Source of the DNA: Heterobilharzia americana
Lineage: Eukaryota > Platyhelminthes > Trematoda > Strigeidida > Schistosomatidae
Assembly (NCBI GenBank): GCA_944470555.2
Contig: OX104134.1
Coordinates: forward strand, 53,807,890 to 53,871,889
Length of the DNA: 64,000 nucleotides
Reading direction: 5' to 3'
Position 1 is the stretch's first letter. Every line of letters starts with the position of its first letter. This document shows, in pieces, positions 36,218 through 47,246 of the stretch. Under the pieces are notes generated by a model. That model did not search any database. It worked only from the letters and a program-made list of their open reading frames with translations, and had not been told where the DNA came from. The translations under genes were made by a program, and so were the position numbers.

Positions 36218-36286
36218 GTAAGTGCTGGTTTTTACCTCAGAACATACATAAAACTGTTTTGTTCACAAAAAGCTATACAACGTAGG

Positions 36287-37031
36287 AAACCAATAGCGTA
36301 AGAAAAGGAATATTTATCAATGTAATGACGATTCAGAAGGGAGTGGGAGATTACAGTATGGGACATTTGCGGTAGGAAAGTTCATAAACAACGTGTCGAC
36401 GTTACTGTGGGCCAACGTAGATGAAGTGGCTGTATGTGTTTCTCTAATATCTTAGCAAATGGACTAAGTAGATCAGTTGGAGGGACATTTACCGCAACGA
36501 AATGTTTTTTAAGCTTCTCGACCAAACCATTACTGACATAGAGAACCAATGATAGATTACCAACGATAGTCACTTCAGTGTTCATTTATGAGATCAACAG
36601 TTCCTATTGAGCCAGTCAAATAGTCCGCACTCAAAGGCCCCTAACACGTGCTCTCATGTACATGTACTTGCTTGGTTATGGAAAGAAATCACACAAAGGC
36701 ACCAACAATGCAGTCCTCTCATATCTACTGAACATTAGATCCAAGGTGTATCACACTTTTTGTGTGATACACAGTGTCTCTCGCAATCTCCCCATAGGTG
36801 CACGACTACACAGCTTATCCATGGCCGAAGCTATATGTATCAAGGCCAGAAAACCTGATCTGTAATTTCAAAAGAAATATGTACATCACATCATCTACAT
36901 CGGCCCACAGTGAGGTCGACACGTTGTTTATGAACTTTCCTACCACAAATATCCATACTATAATCTCCCACTCCCTTCTAAATCGTCACTACATTGATAA
37001 ATATTCCTTTTCTTACGCTATTGGTTTTACA
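36287..37031. repeat. inverted-repeat element with about 145-bp arms
   Basis: 36287-36433 and 36884-37031 are inverted copies (shared: GTAGGAAAGTTCATAAACAA, GAAGGGAGTGGGAGATTA), about 90% alike by eye. Open frames in each half point outward and end in the same sequence. The plus-strand one contains LPIGARLHSLSMAEAICIKA, which resembles the EAIyI end of PLE GIY-YIG endonucleases. An 11-bp perfect hairpin with a TTTTT loop (GTGTATCACAC, 36747-36773) lies inside. It may be two PLE-type 3' ends joined tail-out, or a fold-back element. Confidence 0.7.
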
Positions 37032-37902
37032 CCCTTGTTTTTTCATACCACTACCGGTGGTCATTTTCAATCATGACGTAACACTTCACATTTGTAATTC
37101 CTTATTTCGTTATAGTATTCATATGATTTTCACCCTAATTGAATATAAGTCGTCTCTACATAAGTTTTATTTGACCCTTAGTAAACAAACACACACACAT
37201 TCAAGCCCCAGCAAATGTTTACAAATGAATCACTATCTCTAGACTGTCTCCTCATTTCGTAATTGTTCTGTCAATATTGATTTCATTGCACATCTAATAC
37301 ACTGGACTGATCGCTATTCCATTTGATTTGATCTTCACTTACCCATAACACTGACCGTTTTAATATTGTAATAATTTTACATCATGCCTTATTTTGCCTG
37401 TTGTATTTCACTTATTCTCACAGATTTATAACTGTACAACCTAAAGAAGTGATTGAGAACAATTGTTCGCTCAAATGGTTCTTGTTATGAATAATCTGTA
37501 GTGATTTTTAAATTATATAATACTGTGTTAATTCCCTACAAGTTATATATGGAATAGAGAGGTCTCCTGGCTATTTCAGATTTCACAGGAACACTGTTGT
37601 TTTATTGAATTATAATTGCGTGACAAAATGGTCACATCCTCATAATAAGACCACGTTATTTTGGGCTCGGTCTTCCATGGGTTACTGGGTACACCCTGTC
37701 AAAGGGTCCCTAACTTGGACCGAGCAACTGTCCAGAGATTACAGGGTCTTAGTGCTTCTCATGCTGACACCTATCCATGACGATATTTACTTTAATATCA
37801 GTCAATCATCAAAAGCGCTTGATTAAGTCTCTGAATGTTGGACGCCCTAGTTGGTAACAACATTCTTGAGTGAAATAAAATAAGTTAGAACGATCAAAGA
37901 AG
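37032..37902. other. no gene recognised
   Basis: Includes an open frame at 37605-37826 that I judge non-coding. Confidence 0.35.
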
Positions 37903-37908
37903 TTTATT
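37903..37908 (-). promoter_or_regulatory. possible polyadenylation signal AATAAA
   Basis: AATAAA on the minus strand, 148 bases downstream of the stop codon at 38056-38058. Other A/T-rich variants lie closer. Confidence 0.4.
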
Positions 37909-38055
37909 CAGAAGATCGAACTGAAATCCCAACCTGACTGACTACTCAACAGTTATCAACATTATTTATCAAAACAATAATTAATTAATAATTAATAAAA
38001 TAACATTTCGGTTCATAGATCAGTTACAATGAAAAGAAAAAGTAAACAGGTTACT

Positions 38056-38160
38056 TCACATACTTGATTTTTCTAATCCTCTCTTAAAGAAATCTAATGG
38101 AGTTTTGAGCAAATGGATATCTGGAACTTTGAGTTTTCTAACTGATGCCCTCAGTCCTGT
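38056..38160 (-). CDS. last coding exon of an unidentified gene
   Basis: Acceptor TATACATTTTAG; 35 codons ending in TGA: TGLRASVRKLKVPDIHLL, then KTPLDFFKRGLEKSSM and stop. It joins in phase with 38546-38341 through a 180-bp GT-AG intron. The basic, amphipathic tail looks like a genuine C-terminus. I cannot name the protein. Confidence 0.65.
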   Translation of the reverse strand, partial: TGLRASVRKLKVPDIHLLKTPLDFFKRGLEKSSM

Positions 38161-38340
38161 CTAAAATGTATAACAAAAAGACAGATAATTACTCACAAAT
38201 GAATGCATATAAATATAGTTCATCTGCTTTTCATATGTAAAGATGTACTTGAATTTTTGTTGTGTCTGGTTATCAAATGAAAAGAGAACTGTTTAATTAT
38301 TAAGTAGTTATTTTCGGAAAATATTCTTATATTCTGTTAC

Positions 38341-38546
38341 CAAGCTGCGCATACAGAAGTTAAGACTGAAGGAATTCATATTGTATAGTGAACAAACCAA
38401 CTTTATTAGACACTCCAACCACAAGAAATTGGTTGTTTCACCACGAAAAAGTGCCATGAAATGCAGCGGCCTAGTTAAAATCATCCATACTTCATTATTT
38501 TCATTTGGATGAGGTTTCGTTGCATCATTAAGCAAACTGAACATTA
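38341..38546 (-). CDS. penultimate exon, possible PH-like domain end
   Basis: 206 bp: two bases of a split codon and 68 codons from MFSLLNDATKPHPNENNEVW through MILTRPLHFMALFRGETTNF to LNFCMRSL, with acceptor TATATTCAG and donor GTAACA. The run PLHFMALFRGETTNFLWLEC resembles the last strand and C-terminal helix of a pleckstrin-homology fold (a strand, then .E....W...L), but this is only a shape argument. The upstream exon must end one base into a codon. Confidence 0.6.
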
Positions 38547-38978
38547 CTGAATATAGATCGCGAAAGGCTCATCAAGAAGATCAAAATACTTAGACTAAGA
38601 TGCAACTGTTGAGAACAAGTGTAGTCAATCATTGCCATCACAAAGTATTTCTGTTGGTACTTTTAAACGGCAATCGGCTTAATGTTCTAGTAAAAGAATA
38701 TATTACTGAAATAAATTATTTTTGGAAGAATAAGGGATAAATTCTGATGCGGTTTAACTTCCAAAGAAAATCTGAAGGATACTTCGAGTTCTCATAATAT
38801 TCTGCAGAGATGTTAGTTGGAGTTTTTCATATGTTTAAATAAATAACTTAGTTATATGATGTTGTGACCCGTAAATAGTGTAAGAAATGATAATATCAAG
38901 AATGAAAGGAATAGCAGTCAGTGATGGTGTATTGTAAAGGATTTCTGATTGCACTGATGTATATTGTCCAGCAGTAAA
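38547..38978. other. intron of the minus-strand gene, presumably
   Basis: No feature seen. Confidence 0.35.
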
Positions 38979-39040
38979 ACCCAGGACGCGAGTTTCGTCA
39001 TATGGCAAACTCGTCAGCCGGACGTGCATGCCTCCTAGTG
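38979..39040 (-). ncRNA. hammerhead ribozyme, isolated SINE arm
   Basis: Minus strand: CTGACGA (39017-39011), GAAA (38996-38993) and cleavage triplet GTC (38987-38985) are all intact; stem I pairs CTGGGT (38984-38979) with the bases at 39018-39023 (six pairs counting G-U). Stem II is the weak point: GTTTGCCATATGAC allows only about three pairs. Upstream on the minus strand is the CACTAGGAGGCATGCACGTC segment of the fold-back SINE family; no tRNA core or second arm is present. Confidence 0.65.
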
Positions 39041-39363
39041 AGTTATTCCTTTCCCTCCCAAAAGACTGGAACTCAAGGCAACCAATGACAGAAGCGCAAT
39101 CTACTTCAACTTCTTAGTCAAAATAAAAGTAGACGTAAATTCAAAAAGTTTTTTTTTATTTTGCACCCAAGATTCGCCGGCTGATGTCAATAGACATTGC
39201 TATTTTCATTCAAATGAAGTTACGACAATGAAAATATCAATGATAAATTTTATAGTTAATGTTTCCGGTTAATAGCGTTCAAGTAATACTGTTCTTTTCA
39301 CACTCTAAATAAATTAAAAAGGTCTTAATACGAGAGTAAAACTTGAGCACTCTAGTCGATTGT

Positions 39364-39853
39364 AATTCCATTTTAGTCTGTTTATTAGAAATATCATACA
39401 GTGAAACAGAATCATTTACTGGATAACATTGAGGACACAATTTATTGTCCATATTCATATCACGTAACTCCACAACTTCGAGACATACTCTATTTATTCC
39501 TAATTTTCTCTCCTTCTCTGTGATGATAAGGCTAGTAGAATTTTCCATGTATCCGGGACAGGTGCAGAATCATTTCGATTGCATGTGTTTGGTGTTGATT
39601 CGATAAACACAGATTCGGTTATCAATCTCTCCCTCCCTCCACCGAATTAATTTAGTTTTCAACACTGTCGCTCTATCCCACCCTAATGTATGATTGTGTG
39701 TCATCGTACGCAAAGCTTTTCTCTAAATTTCTCATCTTATTAGGATCTCATTGCATAAGGTGTATTTTTACTATTATTATTATTAGGATCTACTAATCTT
39801 GATTTAGCTAAATCACTGTGTGATATTTCTAATAAACAGACTAAAACGGAATT
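39364..39853. repeat. inverted-repeat element, about 40-bp termini
   Basis: Left end AATTCCATTTTAGTCTGTTT and the reverse complement of the right end AATTCCGTTTTAGTCTGTTT match over about 40 bp. The left interior contains CATTTACTGGATAACATTG and ATTTATTGTCCATATTCATA, shared with 40814-40998. No target-site duplication is obvious. Open frames inside (39279-39548) are part of the repeat. Confidence 0.7.
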
Positions 39854-40813
39854 AAAATGTCATGTTGCATTCATTTTTCTATGTGTGAATACCTTTGGTA
39901 TCTACTAGATTGGATTTCACTGTAATTTTTTTTTATAGTGAATGTCTATGGAAATTAGTTGGTTTGTTGGGTATAAGCATGTGTGCGCATGTGTTTTTGT
40001 GCCTGTTCCAGATATTGACGGTCCAACCCGTTAAGATCTAAAAGGCTAGTAACGAAAAGCAATAATCCTTGTTGAATGTTCACACAGTTTAGGGAAGTTA
40101 TATCGATATAGGTTTGCCTTTGCTTATCAGTTACTCCCAGTAAAATATCTTATTAGTTCTTAACTCTTCTGTTAGCGTTAGGCACAACTGATTTGAATTG
40201 AAAGTTTCTTCAATAGACTTCAGATTCGTCAAACTTAAGCAGCTTCTCGATTATGAGGTTTGAACATGTATACCGTTTACTTTTAAAGTGAAATTCGGAT
40301 AAAGTCTATGCTTTTATAGAAAGTGATATCATTATTTTAAAAGTTTTCCATAATAACTAGAACCACATAACGTAGCTCTTTTGTTTATTACAATTTAATT
40401 AGAATGTTGATTTTCAGCACTGTTACTCGTGCCGGAAGGCTAATAGTTCATCAACATATCAACAAACTAACATTTTAGTACGTAAGAGTGAGTGAGGTAT
40501 TTGACGATTTTTAACATAAGTAGGAGGTTTCACCGTAGTTTATATTTTAAAATCACATCAACTAAGAAGAAATTAAAATCCAGAAGGTATTGATGAAAGT
40601 TGCTTCTTACCCATCAGTGGACACCCAAGAATTTAAGATCCACTCCAGGATCAAGATCTCTCACGATCAGTGTATCACGACTTATTTATTCACTTGGACT
40701 GCAGTATTTCTTGTTTTCTCGCTTTTTTCAATTCGATGTATATAGCCACCACTGATAACCATTGTCTGCATAAATCTGTTCCTACTCCTGATTTTATAGA
40801 TTTAGCACATTAG

Positions 40814-40998
40814 TTCCATATTAGATTGTTTATTTGATATAGCAAACGATGACAGTATTATTTACTGGATGACGTTTCCAGCAGAATTTATTGCTCATAT
40901 TCATATCAAAGACTTTCAGTCTTCCTTTATATATATACATCATCCAGTAAATCATACTGTCACCGTTTGAAATATCAAATAAACAATCTAATATTGAA
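40814..40998. repeat. compact palindromic relative of the 39.4-kb element
   Basis: Ends TTCCATATTAGATTGTTTAT and its inverted partner, arms about 45 bp; interior shares ATTTACTGGATGACGTT and TTATTGCTCATATTCATATC with the element at 39364. The interior is only about 90 bp, so nearly the whole unit is a hairpin, like a MITE. Confidence 0.7.
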
Positions 40999-41599
40999 TT
41001 ATACTCTACTACAGTACCCAAGTTTTTCTCTTACATAAATAGCACTTCAGTTCTTTTCATTAAAACTTAAAGAACCCATCTTAATATCATATATTTATGA
41101 GCTGTGAATAGGTGTTTCTGTAGAACGGTTTTTGGGCAACTGGTCGGTTTCGATTCAGCTTTCATCATGCATCAAGCAAAAGTTTAACTGCTCAGGGTAC
41201 ATAGTGGCAAACCGCATTACTGATGAACAATGACTAGATACTCCGAATGTGCTTTAAATCTACCCCTGAGCATACAGTTAACACCTAAGCAGTTCGACAA
41301 TTAGGTTTTAAGCTTCTTTAAGGGCATCAGTGGATATGTGGAAGCCTATGTCTATATACTGTCATTGGAAATGGGGTTAGACTGTTCATTAGACTTACCT
41401 TTCGGACGGCATTCATTAATACTTTATGGACAACAACAATCATTAAGTACTTATGTGAACTATCTTAGTATGGATTTTACATGCTGATTTCCGCTCAACG
41501 TTTCCAAATTTTATGTAAAGATAAAGTCATCAAAAAAGTAAGTAGAAATCAATTATGTCGTAAATCCGTACATATCAATAAAAAGGGATTGTTCATTAC

Positions 41600-41726
41600 C
41601 TTTTCATCAATAACTACTGATTGGCAGTCAGTGAACTTAATATGATTCAATTTCTTCTTCTCCAGTACCGAGAAGTAAAAATATTCATCACGATCATCAG
41701 GAGTATGGCAGAGAAAATAGAGTATA
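41600..41726 (-). CDS. internal exon, unidentified gene
   Basis: 127 bp: one base plus 42 codons, ILYFLCHTPDDRDEYFYFSV then LEKKKLNHIKFTDCQSVVID and EK; acceptor ATTTTATCAG, donor GTAATG, other frames closed. The pattern YFYFSVLEKKKLNHIKFTDC resembles the first strands of a PH-like domain. It is on the same strand as the gene ending at 38056, but phases do not join directly to 38546-38341, so at least one exon between them is missing if they are one gene. Confidence 0.62.
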
Positions 41727-42235
41727 CTGATAAAATGTAATCATCTGTCCATTCCATTTTGTTATGGCTAGATCTATATGATGAAGTAAAAAAAGTTAAC
41801 TGTGACATATACTAGTTTGCAAGTTTCAGATATCTCAGAAAAAAGTTGCGACCAATAAAGACGGGATATTGCGTTCGATTTTTGAATGGAAAGCCGTAGA
41901 TTTCAAAATGTAACCTCCTCATTCTTAAGACATAATTCAACTTCTAAAGTCAGCAATCTTGTTGTAAGCTACAGTGATTTTATTCCCTAGCATTAACTAG
42001 ATGAGAATTTCAGGATGCTATTCAACACCTAACTTTCTGTTGATCACGCTGAACACAGTGAAGCTGCATGTGTATTTAACATTTTTAAACGACACAAATA
42101 AATAAATGTAATACACTGAGAGATTTCAAACAGTCATTTTTCACAATATCACACAAAGAGTAAGTTAATAGAAAAAGAATGATAACGAAGTTTGAGAGCA
42201 GTGACGATGAGAAAGTAGGCGCTAAAGTAATGTTC

Positions 42236-42313
42236 AAAGAGTGAAATGAAGACGTTCTACTGAAGCCCTATGTACCACTAGGAACCCAAGGGACAAATTA
42301 TGATAATAATAAT
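42236..42313 (+). mobile_element. RTE 3' tail, very short copy (copy E)
   Basis: GACGTTCTACTGAAGCCCTA through ACCCAAGGGACAAATTATGA and a TAATAATAA tail match the end of copies C and D. About 75 bp only; a 5'-truncated insertion. Confidence 0.75.
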
Positions 42314-42416
42314 GACATGTTCATCATATCGAAAATTGCTAGGAAGAAATATATTTTCTTGACTCTAACAAATAGTAGATGCCAATAATCTCAAAAAACT
42401 AAAATAGATAGCTTAC

Positions 42417-42485
42417 ACCTTCTTGCATAGCACTGACCAATAGGTAATAACTGATGAATTGTTTTTTTTCTCTTGTTCCGACTAT
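42417..42485 (-). CDS. candidate short exon
   Basis: 69 bp, 23 codons in one open frame: IVGTREKKQFISYYLLVSAM then QEG; acceptor AGTATTTCAG, donor GTAAGC. Same strand as the exon at 41600-41726, but the phases (0 here, 2 needed there) do not match directly. Short length makes chance possible. Confidence 0.45.
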
Positions 42486-43337
42486 CTGAAATACTTCTTA
42501 TACTCTGCTAAGAGGAACTGTGATCTGCAAGGCTAAAGAAACAATTCTGACATTCTCTGAAACCAAGAAAATAAAAACAGTAATCGTTGGTAAAGACAGA
42601 AATTTTTGTCCCCTGCTTCTGAGGAAGTCCCGGCAATTTTGCTTAGCCTTCATTTAAATCTTCCATTCGCATAAAATTGTGGTTTAATATCTGCCTTTAC
42701 ACCAAAAACACACTGAAGTACCCTTTCACTTTCAGAAATACAGAATTGATAGTCAGCTAATAACTAAAGAGTTCATACAAGTATATATAACCGTTACGTC
42801 CCTTTAAAAATACCTAGTGCATTGAATGTTGTTGCATAACACCAAGCATCTTTAACAAGTATTAGATGAGGGGTGATCCATGAATCAAGCTCCCATTTGA
42901 TGATTGCACTGTTTATCAGTGCTAAAAAAGCAGGATATTTTGACATGAATCAAAAACGGATAGCTTTCTGATGCTCACGATCCCAAGACATGATCAAAGA
43001 TATACTACAAATTTTGGTACAAAAAAGTCAACCAATTAAGTAACTTTATCATATATTTTAAGGCTGAACATAAGCTAGAGTGTAAGTAAATTCAAACTAT
43101 GTGTTGAAATACTTCCCAAAATCAATACGATAAATCATAATCAAAGCACGGTATTTGCTACACTTTAATAAAAATTTTACCTAGAACAGATAATTTAATG
43201 CAAATCAAATGTTTATCAGCCTTAGAAAAACTTATGCCTGTCAAAGTGTCCAGGGGTATCTCATCATGTGAGTCCAATGCCTTGAAGATACCATAATAGC
43301 AATAATTCTATTACATCTGAGTATTATTATTACTATT
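42486..43337. other. no gene recognised
   Basis: AT-rich spacer ending in ATT-rich sequence next to the RTE terminus. Confidence 0.35.
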
Positions 43338-43826
43338 ATATATATTATTTATCCCTCGGGTTCCTAGTGGAACAAAAGGGCTTCAGTAGCACATCTTTAT
43401 TCCATTCTGTTCTCTGCAATCTTTTCAAACTGGCTCCACCACTGCCCACAAGCTCTCATTTCTTCCTCACACCATCTCCTCCATGTCGCCTTCGCCTCGG
43501 ACGCCCAACTCGTCTTTTCCCATCTGGATTCCACTCGAGGGCCTGGCGCGTGATTCCCCCAAATGGTCTTCTCAGTACATGCCCAATCCAATCCATCTCC
43601 ACTTTCTTCCGTATATTTGTTGAGCAATAGGTTCTTGGTTGGTTCGTCACCGGCCAGTCAGAGTTCCTTGTTGCTTATTCTTACTATTCTGACCATCTGA
43701 GCTTCAGTATCGGGAGTAGGCAGTTGTTGATGAATGTCTGTATTTTGTTGTAAATCCCTTTCGTAACGCGCCAAGTATCTGAACCATACAGAAGTACGGA
43801 ATTGACATTAGTGTTGAAAATACGAG
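43338..43826 (-). mobile_element. RTE 3' end, near-identical to copy D (copy F)
   Basis: 43351-43794 matches 31121-31564 with two internal mismatches that I can see (31451/43681 and 31559/43789); a 76-residue translation is identical in both. It includes WIGHVLRRPFGGITRQALEW. Beyond 43794 similarity drops sharply although a diverged match to the family continues to about 43826. 5'-truncated. Confidence 0.88.
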
Positions 43827-44402
43827 TAATGCACAATAAACTGCCTTCTAGCTTAAATATGCCACTGACTTTGGAGCAAATTTATTAGCCTCACGTAAAA
43901 GAAAACACATGATTCTCAGATAACATTTATTTCCACGCTTTTTTTGTCACGCTTAACATATGGTAAAATAAAACAAAAGGATTTCAAGCAAGGCTATCTT
44001 CAGTAAACTGAGGCTGATTAATCCATTTGTGCGCATTTAGCTTGCTTAGTATTGTCAATTTTTCAAACTTCATGACTGAAGAATAACTATTTTATCTTGC
44101 AAATGAATAGAATCCAACTGCTTTGATACTCATGTTTTCCAAAAGTTAAAAACAGAACTTTGAATTCAAAATATGTAAACTTCAACAGTAGTGAGATAAA
44201 ATTACGGTAGTACTGGAAACTTTATACTTGCATTCCTTTCTATTGGAAATCAAGACATGATTTCCAATATGTCATGCAGAGAAAACTGATAGAAACAAGT
44301 CAACTTATGCCACTTTTAACACTTGTGAGGAATCTGAATTCTTGTCATGAGATGAGTACTGTATTTAGTAATCTGTCACTTTTCATCTTAAGACGGTAAA
44401 AT
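43827..44402. other. no gene recognised
   Basis: AT-rich flank upstream of a small ORF; no clear TATA box. Confidence 0.35.
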
Positions 44403-44426
44403 ATGGAAGTTGGAGGTAGGTGTAAA

Positions 44427-44609
44427 ATGATTACAAGATTCTATTTGATAGGTTTGTCTGCAGCATTGTTGGTATGTGTGGAATATGTTACCAGTGTTAA
44501 GGTTCGGAGCGAAATACTTGAAAAAGAAGGCATACCAGAAGATTATGTTTGGAAGTATTATTGGCTGAAGTTGCTTGAATATGTGTTACACATAATGGGC
44601 AGCAACTAA
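44427..44609 (+). CDS. candidate small secreted peptide
   Basis: From the ATG at 44427: MITRFYLIGLSAALLVCVEY then VTSVKVRSEILEKEGIPEDY and VWKYYWLKLLEYVLHIMGSN, 60 residues. It has a short basic start, a hydrophobic core and a plausible signal-peptidase site after about residue 24, followed by a charged, helical mature part. An in-frame ATG at 44403 would give 68 residues but puts a charged stretch ahead of the signal, so I prefer 44427. AATAAA at 44781-44786 fits a short mRNA. Schistosomes make many short secreted peptides, including micro-exon gene products, but I do not recognise this one, and a chance ORF is possible. Confidence 0.4.
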   Translation: MITRFYLIGLSAALLVCVEYVTSVKVRSEILEKEGIPEDYVWKYYWLKLLEYVLHIMGSN

Positions 44610-47246
44610 AACTGATGAACCATAGAAGCTTATATTGAATACGTCTTAAAGAAGACTGAGGGTAACCGGACTAAGATAGGGCACTAATCCATGAAATGCC
44701 ATCTTTTCTAAACCATTTACAAAATGGTATACTGCCTAGCTGAGGTCTTCTAGAAAACTGCTGAATCCCTTGGGGGTTCAAATAAAAATAGCTGACAAAA
44801 ATGTATATACGCGCTTCTAATTAATTCTGAGATTTTGACATTATATTGACATTTTTATCGATGCTGGCTTATCTCATGCTTTGTCACCACCATCTTTTCT
44901 TATCTGCACTGTTTACTGAAGTGTGGCAACTTCAAATGATTTACTTTGGTTTAAAATTTCAAGCTGATTATTCTCTGCGTAAAATGAGCGAAGCGAAGGG
45001 TCATCATTATTAATCCTAATCCAGCCTTAGAAAAGTATCTCGCCTTATAACTTGAGATGAAACTGGTAAGAGCAACAACAACATAGCTGGTTGAACATCA
45101 CTATGTCATCGTATTTCATTGCCTTCCTTTCAGCTTTGTGTAAGTTATTAAAGGTATACTGTGAAAAGTCGAATAAGTGCTACCATTACTTCCAGTTAAT
45201 CTGTTTGCTTGTAATATGCAAGCTTACAACACAAAAATGGGCAAAATATGTGTAGAATAGTATACAAAATAAAATTTCTAATGTATTTTCTAACCAGTAG
45301 TTATTCTACTCCCCTGTAAATCATCAAGATTAACTTTTATAGGCTTGCATGCTAGCGAAGATTTTGCACTGAATTACGTTGTTTCTGTAACTTGACTTAA
45401 GTTTGCAAAGAAAATCAGGCGCATCAGAGTAATAACCAAGGAAACTGGAATTATGTAGTAGATAGATTTTGTTTTTTTACAGTTCTACTAGACATATGGT
45501 AATAAAAGATAGCTTTGTTTTTGTGAAAACTGTTGATGAGTGGAACAAATTGATATGATAAAATAGATTAATAATTTTTCCTTCTCTATGAGAAAGAGTA
45601 ACCAAATGCATTCGGTTTTTTTATCTGTGGAAGCTATGCTAAACTCTGGAGAGTCATTTACATTCATTAGGAAAGGCTAATTTTACATGAAGAAGCAAAC
45701 GCTTCAGAATTCTAATACATAGGCTACTTTTACTGATTTTCATATATAGTTACGCTAATCTGAAACAAGGATCTATATGACCATTTATCTGGTGATGTCA
45801 TTTTTTGAAACTAATTAAGTGTAGGAATCCTAGGCTCTTCACCAGTTACTGCCGAAAGAAGTATACAGATTCAAATGCAGGTGAGCTCAAAGGTTTCCTT
45901 GATTTGGGCTTCTCAATAGAATTCCTAAAGTTGATAAGATGGTCTATTTTATGTATTGTGCCGTTATTATGTAAAAATTCATTTGAATTTCAAGATCCAA
46001 ATAACGTGCCTATGTTCAAAATATTAGCTAACATACTACAGAGAATCAGGACAACAGAGACGGGATGATAAAGTTGCTATCAAGCCTCCTTGATCTGTTT
46101 TATCTCGTCAGAGTCTCTTACACTTGCACAGGTGATAGTACATGCGATCACCCTATGGTAAACAATAAACCGTAGTTATTATACAGTAATCATACCTGTT
46201 CCTTTAAACTGGTTGCTTGGAGGGACATCGCCGAATAGTTCGAAACTTATGGATAAATTTCAAACCTTTGGATATTTCAAAAGAGAAATCGACCACAGTT
46301 TTTTCTGAAAGAATCTGGTAAAAATTAATAGTTAGGGATGCTTAAGGCCTTACAGTTTTAAAGGAAAAGCATAAGCTTTTGCTCTCATACATGGACCCTT
46401 TGAAACTGACGCGACTAACCCTTAGACATATATGACTTTCATTTTGTCATCTATAAATTAGTGAAGTAGTTATCTAGTTCGAAATCACTTCGACTCATTC
46501 TAGCTATATATTAACCAGACTACTATAGAAACCTTCGTTGTTCACAAGATGATCGAACAGCTTCAACCCATAAATTTGTCAGTAGTCAAGTTATTTCGCC
46601 AACTTTCTTTTCTTTCCATTTATATATAAGTAACTGCCTCAGAAGTTTTAATTTCTGTTTAGATTTCATTTGCTAGGATTTGTTTTCAAGAAGGAGCTCC
46701 AAAAGAGAGCACTGAGGAACACTAGAAGTTAAGTCTGAATATAATCTCGACTAAATATGATGGAAATGCCCTATTAGCAGACCAGATCATGACTTTCAAA
46801 ACAGGGTTAGACTTTTCGAATTCGAAACATACTGTTACCTACCTCCGGGGGTATGGTGATATTGTATTTTGAGAACATCTGCTTTCATCGGTCTGATAAA
46901 AAAGGTCCTGAATAAATGCAATATCTCCCAGGCATTATAAATATGGCATCATTAATATCGAACAATTGTGTGCCTACTAACGCTTAAGCGTGATTGCCAT
47001 AGCATAGCTCTTAATTAGGTACACTTTAGTGTTTTGCAACTAGAGAACAGTTAAAAACTGCGGTGAAGCAAAGATACTTTTCCCTCTGAATAATACAAAC
47101 TGCACACTACATTAGACATACCTCCTGCAAAGTGAGAGGAATGCTTCTAATTTAGGTGCCCAGTTAGTTAGCTACCAGTTACTCACGAAAACAAAATGTA
47201 GAGTCAAAAAATATCCAATTCGAAGATTAAAACGCTGACACAATTC
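44610..47246. other. no gene recognised
   Basis: AT-rich; the open frame at 45805-46068 lacks splice borders or recognisable motifs. Confidence 0.35.
44781..44786 (+). promoter_or_regulatory. possible polyadenylation signal AATAAA
   Basis: 172 bases after the stop of the small ORF at 44427-44609. Confidence 0.35.
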
